Below, one piece after another: positions 35,822 to 42,751 of a stretch of 64,000 nt of DNA. The notes below the pieces were generated by a model. That model was not told where the DNA came from, made no database searches, and saw nothing but the letters and a program-made list of their open reading frames with translations. Position numbers and translations under genes: made by a program. Source of the DNA: JAMXLO01 sp963832895. GTDB taxonomy: Bacteria; Pseudomonadota; Alphaproteobacteria; Acetobacterales; Acetobacteraceae. The DNA lies in NCBI GenBank assembly GCA_963832895.1, contig CAWHVQ010000003.1:248001-312000 (forward strand), given 5' to 3'. Positions within the stretch are counted from its first letter, which is position 1. Each line of letters begins with the position of its first letter.

Positions 35822-36790
35822 ATGGACAATCAGTATTCCCATTCCCTGCACGTTCGTCCGCGGGCGCACGACAAGTATCTGCGCCTGATCGAGGCGGCGA
35901 AAAAGCTGCCGCCGGTCACGACAGCCGTTGCCCATCCCTGCGACGAAGTGTCGCTCGGGGGTGCAATCGAGGCACGCAAGCTGGGTCTGATCGAGCCTCT
36001 CCTGGTTGGTCCACCGGCACGAATTCGCGATGTGGCGGCGCGGTATGGGTTGGACATCACCAATCTCCCGATCATTGAATCTGTGCACAGCCACGATTCG
36101 GCAGCCAAGGCAGTTGCCCTGGTGCGGGAAGCCAAGGCCGGCGCACTGATGAAGGGCAGCCTGCACACCGATGAGTTGATGGCCGCGGTCATTGCCAGAG
36201 ATGCCGGCATTCGCACCGAGCGGCGGATCAGCCATTGCTTCGTCATGGACGTCCCCGGGCATCTCGATCCGCTGATCATCACCGATGCCGCGGTGAACAT
36301 CGCGCCGACGCTGGAAGACAAGATCGACATCGTGCAGAACGCCATCGACCTGGCGCACGCGGTTGGCTATCCGGAAGTCCGTGTCGCGATCCTGTCGGCG
36401 ATGGAAACGGTCAATCCTAAAATTCTATCAACGATTGAGGCGGCGGCGCTGTGCAAGATGGCGGATCGCGGCCAGATCACCGGCGCCGTGCTGGATGGCC
36501 CGTTGGCGCTTGACAATGCGATCTGTCCCGAGGCGGCTGCGATCAAACATATTGTCTCGCCGGTCGCGGGCAGGGCCAATCTGCTGGTGGTCCCTGACCT
36601 CGAGGCGGGCAACATGCTGGCCAAGAGCCTGTCGTTCCTGGCCGGTGCCGATACGGCAGGGATCGTGCTTGGCGCGCGGGTGCCGATCATTCTGACCAGC
36701 CGAGCGGACTCGCTTTTGGCGCGGCAGGCGTCATGCGCGATCGCCTCGATGGTGGCGGCGGCGCGGCTGAGGCGGGCGGCGGCTACCTAG
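35822..36790 (+). CDS. Phosphate acetyl/butyryltransferase (Pta/Ptb family)
   Basis: This enzyme reversibly exchanges CoA for phosphate on an acyl group. The 322 residues hold the PTA_PTB fold, with VAHPCDEVSLGGAIEARKLG, GALMKGSLHTDELMAAV, ISHCFVMDVPGHLDPLIITD and GAVLDGPLALDNAI. It resembles the transferase half of the bifunctional MaoC/phosphate acetyltransferase proteins of Rhodospirillales but lacks the MaoC domain. Acetate kinase is not adjacent. An FNR-type box immediately upstream supports a role in fermentative or microaerobic acyl-CoA handling. Its stop overlaps the convergent XRE gene by 8 bp. Confidence 0.88.
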   Translation: MDNQYSHSLHVRPRAHDKYLRLIEAAKKLPPVTTAVAHPCDEVSLGGAIEARKLGLIEPLLVGPPARIRDVAARYGLDITNLPIIESVHSHDSAAKAVALVREAKAGALMKGSLHTDELMAAVIARDAGIRTERRISHCFVMDVPGHLDPLIITDAAVNIAPTLEDKIDIVQNAIDLAHAVGYPEVRVAILSAMETVNPKILSTIEAAALCKMADRGQITGAVLDGPLALDNAICPEAAAIKHIVSPVAGRANLLVVPDLEAGNMLAKSLSFLAGADTAGIVLGARVPIILTSRADSLLARQASCAIASMVAAARLRRAAAT

Positions 36791-37124
36791 CAGCCGACTT
36801 CGCGAGCCGACGCGCGGTGCGCAGCAGAATCTGGCGGTCCTCCGGCAAGCACTCGCGGTACAGCCGCAGCATTGCCAGTTCGTCGCCGCTGTAGGCCTGG
36901 CCGGCGGCTCGCGGGTCGCGGCCGTACATCAGGTATTCGACGCCGATGCCCAGCGCTGCGGCGACCCGCGTCAGGTTCGTTGTGACCTGACCGGCGCGGC
37001 CGGTTTCCCATTGGGCGACAGCGCTGCGTGATACGCCGACCGCGGCGGCCAACTGATCCTGCGTCCAGCCTTGGTCTTCGCGCGAGGCGCGGATACGGGC
37101 GCCAATGTCTTGCGGATTCGTCAT
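36783..37124 (-). CDS. XRE-family helix-turn-helix regulator
   Basis: This 113-residue regulator has a Cro/CI-type HTH: IGARIRASREDQGWTQDQLA, then VGVSRSAVAQWETGRAG, and LTRVAAALGIGVEYLMYG. The tail after residue 70 is helical and lacks a peptidase domain. It is divergent from a small DNA-binding-like gene, and paired 11-bp repeats in the intergenic region are candidate operators. It probably represses its own promoter and that of the accessory genes to the right. Confidence 0.88.
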   Translation of the reverse strand: MTNPQDIGARIRASREDQGWTQDQLAAAVGVSRSAVAQWETGRAGQVTTNLTRVAAALGIGVEYLMYGRDPRAAGQAYSGDELAMLRLYRECLPEDRQILLRTARRLAKSAAR

Positions 37125-37141
37125 CGCGGCAGCCTACGTCA

Positions 37142-37200
37142 GTTTTGCTAACGGCGTCATCTGTTATTTATATTGACAAATTGTAGACCGTTTTACTAAC
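37142..37200. promoter_or_regulatory. Direct 11-bp repeats flanking a promoter-like region between divergent regulators
   Basis: GTTTTGCTAAC (37142-37152) and GTTTTACTAAC (37190-37200) differ at one base and are 48 bp apart. Between them lies a local AT-rich stretch with TTGACA at 37173-37178, a perfect -35 hexamer, and TACTAA at 37194-37199 in a -10-like position, although the spacing is short. The layout suits binding of the XRE regulator encoded to the left. Confidence 0.5.
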
Positions 37201-37232
37201 TTGTCATCGTTCCTGCTTTGTTCGGAGGTGGC

Positions 37233-37523
37233 ATGCCAAAGAAGCTCGTCTGGACCGATGCGCAGGACACGCAGATCAGGCGGCTGCGGCAGGAAGGCGC
37301 GTGCTGGGACACGATCGGTGCCATCCTTGGTTTCAACCGCTGGTCCGTCATCGAGCGTGGGCGTCGCATCGGAGCCCGGCCGCCACCGCGTGAATTCGTG
37401 CCACCACCGGAGGATCCAGCGCGTGATCCGCTACCGGCGGGGCATCCGCGAAGCTGGGGCGTGATCACTGCCGGCACCGTGCTGGAGAACACGCCATACC
37501 CGCTGCCGGTGTTCCCGCGGTGA
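37233..37523 (+). CDS. Small GcrA/AsnC-like DNA-binding protein
   Basis: This 96-residue protein begins PKKLVWTDAQDTQIRRLRQE, then GACWDTIGAILGFNRWSVIE and RGRRIGARPP, a tri-helical HTH like the N terminus of GcrA or AsnC-type domains. The proline-rich C terminus (DPARDPLPAGHPRSWG) is characteristic of a small protein family I associate with Acetobacteraceae. A GGAGG lies just before the ATG at 37233. Its target is unknown. It starts a rightward run of accessory genes including a DUF6362 protein. Confidence 0.7.
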   Translation: MPKKLVWTDAQDTQIRRLRQEGACWDTIGAILGFNRWSVIERGRRIGARPPPREFVPPPEDPARDPLPAGHPRSWGVITAGTVLENTPYPLPVFPR

Positions 37524-37545
37524 TGCGGCCCAAGGAACTTGACGA

Positions 37546-37986
37546 ATGAGCGAGGCCCGCGGCGCAGAAGCGCGGCCGTTTGACGCGGCATCGGTGATCC
37601 TCCGGCTGGAAGAGGCGGGTGCGACGCTGCTTGCTCTGCCAGGTTCGGGCTGGTCGACCAGGCTGCGCAGTTCGTCACTCGAGATCGTACGCACCACTGT
37701 CGAAAGCTATGGCTGGACCTCGAAGAGCATCCGTCCGCCGATCCCCCCGGCTGCGCGGATCACGCGCATGGACGAGGCGATGGGCTGGATCTCGCTGATC
37801 CCGGTGGATCGCTACGTGCTGCGGCGGATCGTCGGTGCCCGGGCGCTGGTTCACCCGATCACCGAGCGGAACCTTTACCCATGGCGCCGACTTGCTGTCG
37901 CGATCGGTGCCGACCACAAGGCGGTGCAGCGCTGGCACGCCCAGGGAATCGCCTTGATCGTCTCAGCATTGAATGGGTGTGGCTGA
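37546..37986 (+). CDS. DUF6362-like protein, phage-associated
   Basis: This 146-residue protein of unknown function has a conserved core reading MDEAMGWISLIPVDRYVLRR, IVGARAL, PWRRLAVAIGADHKAVQRWH and AQGIALIV. The end looks like a helix-turn-helix (ADHKAVQRWHAQG). Similar proteins are common beside terminase and regulatory genes of alphaproteobacterial phages, so this may be a remnant of a mobile element. It follows the small GcrA/AsnC-like gene by 22 bp. Confidence 0.7.
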   Translation: MSEARGAEARPFDAASVILRLEEAGATLLALPGSGWSTRLRSSSLEIVRTTVESYGWTSKSIRPPIPPAARITRMDEAMGWISLIPVDRYVLRRIVGARALVHPITERNLYPWRRLAVAIGADHKAVQRWHAQGIALIVSALNGCG

Positions 37987-37994
37987 GAAACGTA

Positions 37995-38027
37995 GTCCAA
38001 TGCTGGACAAATCATTCCTCAAGTCCA
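37995..38027. promoter_or_regulatory. Inverted repeat GTCCA-N4-TGGAC plus extra half-site before the TA operon
   Basis: GTCCAATGCTGGAC at 37995-38008 has perfect 5-bp arms, and a third GTCCA half-site lies at 38023-38027, eleven bases before the antitoxin ATG. Xre-type antitoxins of RES/Xre modules autorepress by binding such repeats, so this is a candidate operator. Confidence 0.5.
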
Positions 38028-38037
38028 AATATGCATT

Positions 38038-38439
38038 ATGACCTCGGCTGTGGAACCACAAGAAACATCCAGGAAGGTACTCTCGCCGCCAGCGTTGCGG
38101 GCGTTTTTCCGGATTGCCGATCTTTGGCAGCTCAGCATTGCGGAGCAGATGACCCTGCTCGGGGTCAGTGCGCGGTCCACCTTCTTCAAGTGGAAGAGGA
38201 ATGCCGATGTCGAGTTGCCGAAGGACACGCTGGAACGGATCTCCTATCTCCTCGGTATCTACAAGGCTCTGCAAATCCTCCTGCCTGATCCTCACGCCGC
38301 GGACGCCTGGGTCCGGCGACCCAATCAGGCTCCATTGTTTGGTGGCCAATCCGCCTTGGAGCGGATGCTGTCGGGCCACGTCGCCGACCTGTTCGTCGTC
38401 CGCCGCTATCTCGACGCGCAGCGGGGCGGATGGGCGTGA
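38038..38439 (+). CDS. Xre/MbcA/ParS-type antitoxin of a RES-Xre module
   Basis: This 133-residue antitoxin has an N-terminal Xre-like HTH (FRIADLWQLSIAEQMTLLGV, ARSTFFKWKR). A C-terminal MbcA/ParS toxin-binding domain follows (LERISYLLGIYKALQILLP, DAWVRRPNQAPLFGGQSALE, MLSGHVADLFVVRRYLDAQR). In this family the C-terminal domain plugs the RES active site. It overlaps the toxin gene by 10 bp, the usual order for the module. It likely represses its own promoter through the repeats just upstream. Confidence 0.92.
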   Translation: MTSAVEPQETSRKVLSPPALRAFFRIADLWQLSIAEQMTLLGVSARSTFFKWKRNADVELPKDTLERISYLLGIYKALQILLPDPHAADAWVRRPNQAPLFGGQSALERMLSGHVADLFVVRRYLDAQRGGWA

Positions 38440-39113
38440 CGATCGACAGGCGGCGTGTCGTCTGGCGGCCGTGCTGGCGCATCGTTCCAAGCCGATTTCC
38501 GCCGATCGATCTGTTCGAACGGATTGCCGACCCGGCCGATTGGGAGGCACTGATAGCCCTCGAATCATTGACCAACGATCGGATCAGGGACGAAGCGGGA
38601 GACATCGCGCTGGTCCCGGTGGCGGAACGCGTCGGTGGACCGGGCAGCTCGGCCATCATGGCGGCGTTCACTCACCCGAACCCTGACGGCAGCCGCTTCA
38701 GCGATGGCAGTTACGGCGTATTCTATGCCGGCGCGACCCTGGCCACGGCGATCGCCGAGACGAGGCACCACCGGGCGCGCTTCATGCAGGCGACCGGCCA
38801 GCCGCGCATGGAACTGGACATGCGTGTGTATGCCGTGGACCTGGATGGAGAACTGCACGACATAAGCGGCAAGCGAGCGGTGCTGCCACTGGTCTATCAT
38901 CCGGACGACTACACTGCCGGTCAGGCATTGGCGGTCCGGCTTCGCGCCGAGGGTTCGTCCGGTATCGTCTATGACAGCATCAGGGACATCGAAGGCGTCT
39001 GCGCCGCGGTCTTCAGGCCGCGCTGCCTGAGCAATCCCAGGCAGGAACGGCATCTGTGCTACGTGTGGGACGGACGGGCGATCACCATGGTCTATGAAAA
39101 GCGGGCGATGTGA
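38430..39113 (+). CDS. RES-domain toxin
   Basis: RES toxins (named for Arg-Glu-Ser) deplete NAD+, either by phosphorolysis (as MbcT) or by other NAD-directed activity, and arrest growth. The 227-residue protein has the N-terminal WRIVP, FSDGSYGVFYAGATLATAIA and ETRHHRARF, supplying the conserved Arg/Tyr/Glu. The C terminus contains GSSGIVYDSIR with the conserved serine. Together with the Xre/ParS-type antitoxin it forms a complete type II toxin-antitoxin pair. It converges with a cupin gene. Confidence 0.92.
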   Translation: MGVTIDRRRVVWRPCWRIVPSRFPPIDLFERIADPADWEALIALESLTNDRIRDEAGDIALVPVAERVGGPGSSAIMAAFTHPNPDGSRFSDGSYGVFYAGATLATAIAETRHHRARFMQATGQPRMELDMRVYAVDLDGELHDISGKRAVLPLVYHPDDYTAGQALAVRLRAEGSSGIVYDSIRDIEGVCAAVFRPRCLSNPRQERHLCYVWDGRAITMVYEKRAM

Positions 39114-39117
39114 ACGC

Positions 39118-39615
39118 TCAAGGATGCCTGTGGATGGGGTCCACCCAGTAGACCGCCTCGGGCTTCTCCACCGGTTCGATGTCCAGGTTGACCACCACGG
39201 CCTCGTTGTCGCTGCGCACCAGCACGCATTCCAGCGTCTCGTCGGAACTGGCGTTAATTTCCTGGTGCGGCACGTAGGGAGGCACGAAGATGAAGTCGCC
39301 CGCGTCGGCCTCCGCGACGAACTCGAGGTGTTCGCCCCAGCGCATGCGGGCCTTGCCGCGCACGACGTAGATCACGCTCTCCAGGGCGCCGTGATGGTGG
39401 GCGCCGGTCTTGGCGTTGGCGTGGATGCTGACGGTGCCGGCCCAGATCTTCTGCGCCCCCACGCGGGCGGCGTTGATCGCGGCGGCGCGGTTCATGCCGG
39501 GCGTCTGCGCGGTGTTGGGGTCGAGTTGGTTGCCCTTGATGACCTGCACGCCGTTGTGGCGCCAGTCCACGGTGCCGGGTGCCGGCGCCTCATGATGGTG
39601 GTCGTGGTGGCTCAT
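39118..39615 (-). CDS. Cupin-domain protein with His-rich N terminus
   Basis: This 165-residue cupin begins MSHHDHHHE, a potential metal-binding tag. Cupin motif 1 is AKTGAHHHGALESVIYVVRG and motif 2 is GDFIFVPPYVPHQEINAS, so a His/Glu metal site is intact. GGAGGCAG precedes the ATG at 39615. Function is unknown. The C-terminal EAVYWVDPIHRHP is conserved-looking. It is divergent from the NUDIX-type gene. Confidence 0.85.
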   Translation of the reverse strand: MSHHDHHHEAPAPGTVDWRHNGVQVIKGNQLDPNTAQTPGMNRAAAINAARVGAQKIWAGTVSIHANAKTGAHHHGALESVIYVVRGKARMRWGEHLEFVAEADAGDFIFVPPYVPHQEINASSDETLECVLVRSDNEAVVVNLDIEPVEKPEAVYWVDPIHRHP

Positions 39616-39654
39616 CGCGCTGCCTCCTTCGGCTGATCCGGCCTTACTATCGGG

Positions 39655-40434
39655 ATGCGGGTGCGGGAAGGGAAGGCGGTGGACGGATTTGTCGTGCATG
39701 AGGTGGCGCCGGATGTCGTGGTGCGGGTCGAGCGCGCGATGCCGCAGTTGCCGAGCGCCGTGGATCGGGAGGTGGAGCGCCTGTGGCAGGCAGCGAGCCG
39801 GCGGGTGGCTGACGGGGGCGCAGGGCGGATGTTCAATGGCCTTGTGTTCAGCGCCGATACGATCGCTCCGCACCTCATCTCCGGCCATCTGACCGAGTAC
39901 CGCCGCGTTGTCGCGCAGATGGAGCGACCGGCGTTGTTCGCCGAGCTGGGCGTGCGCTCGTTTGCGGTGTGCGGGGTGCTGCGCTGTGCCGGTGGCGTGG
40001 TGGTGGGACGGCGGCACCGGGCGGCGATCTATCAGGCCGGCATGTGGCAGTTGCCGCCCGCCGGCAGCGTGGATGCGGCTGCCGTGGCCGCGGATGGCAC
40101 TGCCGATCTTCGTCGTCAGTTGCTGCGCGAACTGCACGAGGAGCTGGGGCTTGCTTCCGATGCGGTGGGGGAGCCGAGGCCGCTCTGTGTCGTCGAGCAC
40201 CCGGGCAGCCACGTCTCGGATCTTGGAATGGCGCTGGTCACGAAGCTGAGTGCCAAGGCGGTGTTGGCGTCGCATCGGACGCATGGCAATGGCGAATACG
40301 AGCAGATGGTGGTGGTGGCGAAGGCCCAGCTGCCGGCATTTCTGGCCGAGGTCGGGGAGAAATTGGTGCCGCCGGCGCGCGAGTTCCTGATCCGTGCGGG
40401 GCTGGCGAATCGGAATCCCGATTCGAGTCGTTGA
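39655..40434 (+). CDS. NUDIX hydrolase domain protein
   Basis: This 259-residue protein has an N-terminal region of about 100 residues without clear family marks, then a NUDIX fold. VCGVLRCAGGVVVGRR and GMWQLPPAGSVDA lead into a Nudix box whose core is LLRELHEELGL. The spacing from the Gly to the REXXEE part is longer than the canonical 23-residue box, so activity is likely but the substrate is uncertain. It ends 38 bp before imuA; a LexA site lies in between. Confidence 0.75.
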   Translation: MRVREGKAVDGFVVHEVAPDVVVRVERAMPQLPSAVDREVERLWQAASRRVADGGAGRMFNGLVFSADTIAPHLISGHLTEYRRVVAQMERPALFAELGVRSFAVCGVLRCAGGVVVGRRHRAAIYQAGMWQLPPAGSVDAAAVAADGTADLRRQLLRELHEELGLASDAVGEPRPLCVVEHPGSHVSDLGMALVTKLSAKAVLASHRTHGNGEYEQMVVVAKAQLPAFLAEVGEKLVPPAREFLIRAGLANRNPDSSR

Positions 40435-40451
40435 CTCTGGGCGCTAGCTGG

Positions 40452-40466
40452 GAACAAATAAGGAAC
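40452..40466. promoter_or_regulatory. Alphaproteobacterial LexA (SOS) box before imuA
   Basis: GAACAAATAAGGAAC is an exact GAAC-N7-GAAC, the reverse complement of the alphaproteobacterial LexA consensus GTTC-N7-GTTC. It ends only 6 bp before the imuA ATG at 40473 and overlaps its ribosome-binding AAGGA. LexA here would repress the whole imuA-imuB-dnaE2 operon, as in Caulobacter and Rhizobium relatives. Confidence 0.85.
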
Positions 40467-40472
40467 ATAACC

Positions 40473-41303
40473 ATGCGCCCGCCATCTTGCATCACGGAAC
40501 GGCCTGCAGACGAATCCCCGGCTGTCGCCAAGGCCGAGGGCTCCGTCCGGATTTTTGGCAGGTTCAGCCGGCCGAAAGCCTTGCCGGCCCATCTGGCTGG
40601 CTTGCTGAGGGGGCCATGTAAGGCGCCAGGCACTTTACTGTCGTTCGGCGATCCTCGGGTGGACGGCTGCCTGGGCGGGGGTCTTGCGCTGGGCCAGCTG
40701 CATGAGGTCGGCGCGGCGGGGCTAGATGCGGAGATTGCGGCGTTGCCCGCGGGGTTTATCGCCGCTCTGCTGGCTCGCGTCGTTCCCGCCCGGCCGGTGT
40801 TCTGGATTGCCTCCGAGAGCGACCTGCATCCGCCTGGCCTGCTGCCTTATGGCTTCGATGCCAACCGGTTGGTGCTGGTGCATCCTGCCAAGGATGTCGA
40901 GACGCTCGGTGCCATGGAGGTGGCACTGCGGGAGGGTGTCGCGGCTGCGGTGGTGGGCGAGGTGGGGCAGCTCGACCGCACCGCCTCGCGCCGCCTGCAG
41001 CTTGCCTGCCTGCGCCATGGTTCCACCGGTTTCGTGCTGCGCCGCTGGCCGCATGGCCACAGGACCGCGGACCGGGAGGCCAGTGTCGCGGTCACCCGCT
41101 GGCATCTCACGCCGATGCCCAGCCTGAAAGACGGCAAGGGGCCGGGACTGCCGCGCTGGCACGTGGCGCTGACGCATGCCCGTGGCGGCCGGCCGGGGGA
41201 ATGGATCATGGAGGCTTCGGATGATGCGACGCATCCTCTCCGTGTGGTTGCCGCACTGGCCGATCACGCGCCTGAATCGCAGCGTCTCCACCTCGCCGGA
41301 TAG
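40473..41303 (+). CDS. imuA: ImuA, RecA-like SOS mutagenesis protein
   Basis: This is the accessory subunit of the DnaE2 mutasome that supports damage-induced mutagenesis. The 276-residue protein has the RecA/SulA-like fold: LPAHLAGLLRG, GTLLSFGDPRVDGCLGGGL, LGQLHEVGAAG, and RRLQLACLRHGSTGFVLRR. It starts at 40473 directly after the LexA box, with AAGGAACAT as the ribosome site. Its 3' end overlaps imuB by 83 bp, an unusually long overlap that implies coupled translation. Confidence 0.92.
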   Translation: MRPPSCITERPADESPAVAKAEGSVRIFGRFSRPKALPAHLAGLLRGPCKAPGTLLSFGDPRVDGCLGGGLALGQLHEVGAAGLDAEIAALPAGFIAALLARVVPARPVFWIASESDLHPPGLLPYGFDANRLVLVHPAKDVETLGAMEVALREGVAAAVVGEVGQLDRTASRRLQLACLRHGSTGFVLRRWPHGHRTADREASVAVTRWHLTPMPSLKDGKGPGLPRWHVALTHARGGRPGEWIMEASDDATHPLRVVAALADHAPESQRLHLAG

Positions 41304-42750
41304 GCCGCTGATCACCATCGAAGCCGTCCGCGGTGTGCGCCATCTTGTCGCGGTGGGCGTGGATGGTGAGGCGCAGGGGCTGCGGTCCGGCCAGACGCTG
41401 ACCGCTGCGCGTGCCGTCTGCCCGACGCTGGTTCCCCTCGATGCCGATCCGGTGGAGGATGAGGCGGCGCTGGGCGGGCTCGCCGCCTGGTGCGAGCGTT
41501 ACACGCCGATGGCGGCGCCCGATCCGCCGGATGGGCTGTGGCTGGACATCACTGGCTGCACTGCGGTGTTCGCGACGGAAGCGGAGCTGGTGCAGGACCT
41601 TGCTGTCCGGCTGGAGCGGAATGGCATTCCCTGCCGACTGGCGGTTGCCGGCACCACCGGGACGGCCTGGGCGCTGGCGCATGCAGGGGCGGATCGGATT
41701 GTTCTGCTGCCGGGGGAGGAAAAGGCGGCGCTGGCCGAACTGGCGATCGCCAGCCTGCGGCTTGACGCCGGCATGGTGACGGGGCTGCGCCGGCTGGGAT
41801 TGCGGACGGTGCGGGACCTGCTGCGCATTCCACGGGCACAGATCACCGCCCGGTTCGGCGCCATGCCGGTGCTTCGGCTGGATCAGGCGCTGGGCACCAT
41901 CGAGGAGGCGATCGATTGGCCGCGCCCGCCGATCGATTGGCATGAACGCCTGGCCTTCGCCGAACCGATTGGCACGCCAGAGGACCTGGCGCGCGCGCTT
42001 TCGCAGCTTGCCGAAGGGTTGTGCCGGCGCCTGGCGGAGCAGGACAAAGGCGCCCGGCGCTTCGTCGCGCGGTTCTTCCGGGTCGATGACGTCGTGCCGC
42101 AGATCGTGGTGAGCACCGCCCTGCCAGTACGCGATGCGGCGTATCTGGCCAAGCTGCTGCGCGAGAAGCTGGACAGCATCGATCCTGGCTTCGGCGTCGA
42201 GGTGATCGCACTGGAGGCCGAAACCGTGGCGTCGCTGTCGATGCCGCAGGCTCAGTTGGCCAATGTCGCTGCGCAGGATGCGGCCGATCGTCTCGCCGGC
42301 GTGGTCGACACGCTGACCAACCGTCTGGGTTCGGATCGCGTTTCCCGTGTTGCGCCGTTTGCGAGCCATGTGCCGGAGCGTGCGGTGCAGCGCGTGTCGC
42401 CGCTGCCGCTCAGGCAACCGTCCTGGGTGAACGATCCCACCGCGCCGCGGCCGATCCGGCTGCTGCATCGGCCGGAAGAGATCGCGGTGATTGCTCCGGT
42501 GCCGGACGATCCGCCGATCCGGTTCAGTTGGCGTGGTGTGGCGCATCGCGTGCGCGCTGCCGCGGGTCCCGAACGGATCGCCGCCGAATGGTGGCGCGGC
42601 GAGCGATCGGGCAGGCGACCGGAGACCGATCTCATCCGCGACTACTATCGGGTGGAGGATTCCGATGGCGCCCGGTTCTGGATCTTTCGTGCCGGTCTGC
42701 ATGCCGAGGGCCGGATGCCGCGGTGGTACCTGCATGGGCTGTTCGGGTGA
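41221..42750 (+). CDS. imuB: ImuB, catalytically dead Y-family polymerase of the SOS mutasome
   Basis: ImuB bridges DnaE2, ImuA and the beta clamp. The 509-residue protein shows Y-family architecture (LPLITIEAV-like start, GLRSGQTLTAARAVCPTLVP, LWLDITGCTAVF, LRRLGLRTVRDLLRIP). It lacks the N-terminal acidic pair of active DinB: the first strand reads LSVWLPHWP. The C terminus has IRFSWRGVAHRV and FWIFRAG typical of ImuB. ATGATG at 41221 gives the family's MRRILSVWLP start. It ends one base before the GTG assigned to dnaE2. Confidence 0.94.
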   Translation: MMRRILSVWLPHWPITRLNRSVSTSPDRPLITIEAVRGVRHLVAVGVDGEAQGLRSGQTLTAARAVCPTLVPLDADPVEDEAALGGLAAWCERYTPMAAPDPPDGLWLDITGCTAVFATEAELVQDLAVRLERNGIPCRLAVAGTTGTAWALAHAGADRIVLLPGEEKAALAELAIASLRLDAGMVTGLRRLGLRTVRDLLRIPRAQITARFGAMPVLRLDQALGTIEEAIDWPRPPIDWHERLAFAEPIGTPEDLARALSQLAEGLCRRLAEQDKGARRFVARFFRVDDVVPQIVVSTALPVRDAAYLAKLLREKLDSIDPGFGVEVIALEAETVASLSMPQAQLANVAAQDAADRLAGVVDTLTNRLGSDRVSRVAPFASHVPERAVQRVSPLPLRQPSWVNDPTAPRPIRLLHRPEEIAVIAPVPDDPPIRFSWRGVAHRVRAAAGPERIAAEWWRGERSGRRPETDLIRDYYRVEDSDGARFWIFRAGLHAEGRMPRWYLHGLFG

Positions 42751-42751
42751 G

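Noticed and set aside
39616..40284. Upstream in-frame extension of the His-rich cupin to 388 codons
   Set aside because: The extension is antisense to the NUDIX gene, with no domain sense; a strong GGAGG precedes the ATG at 39615.
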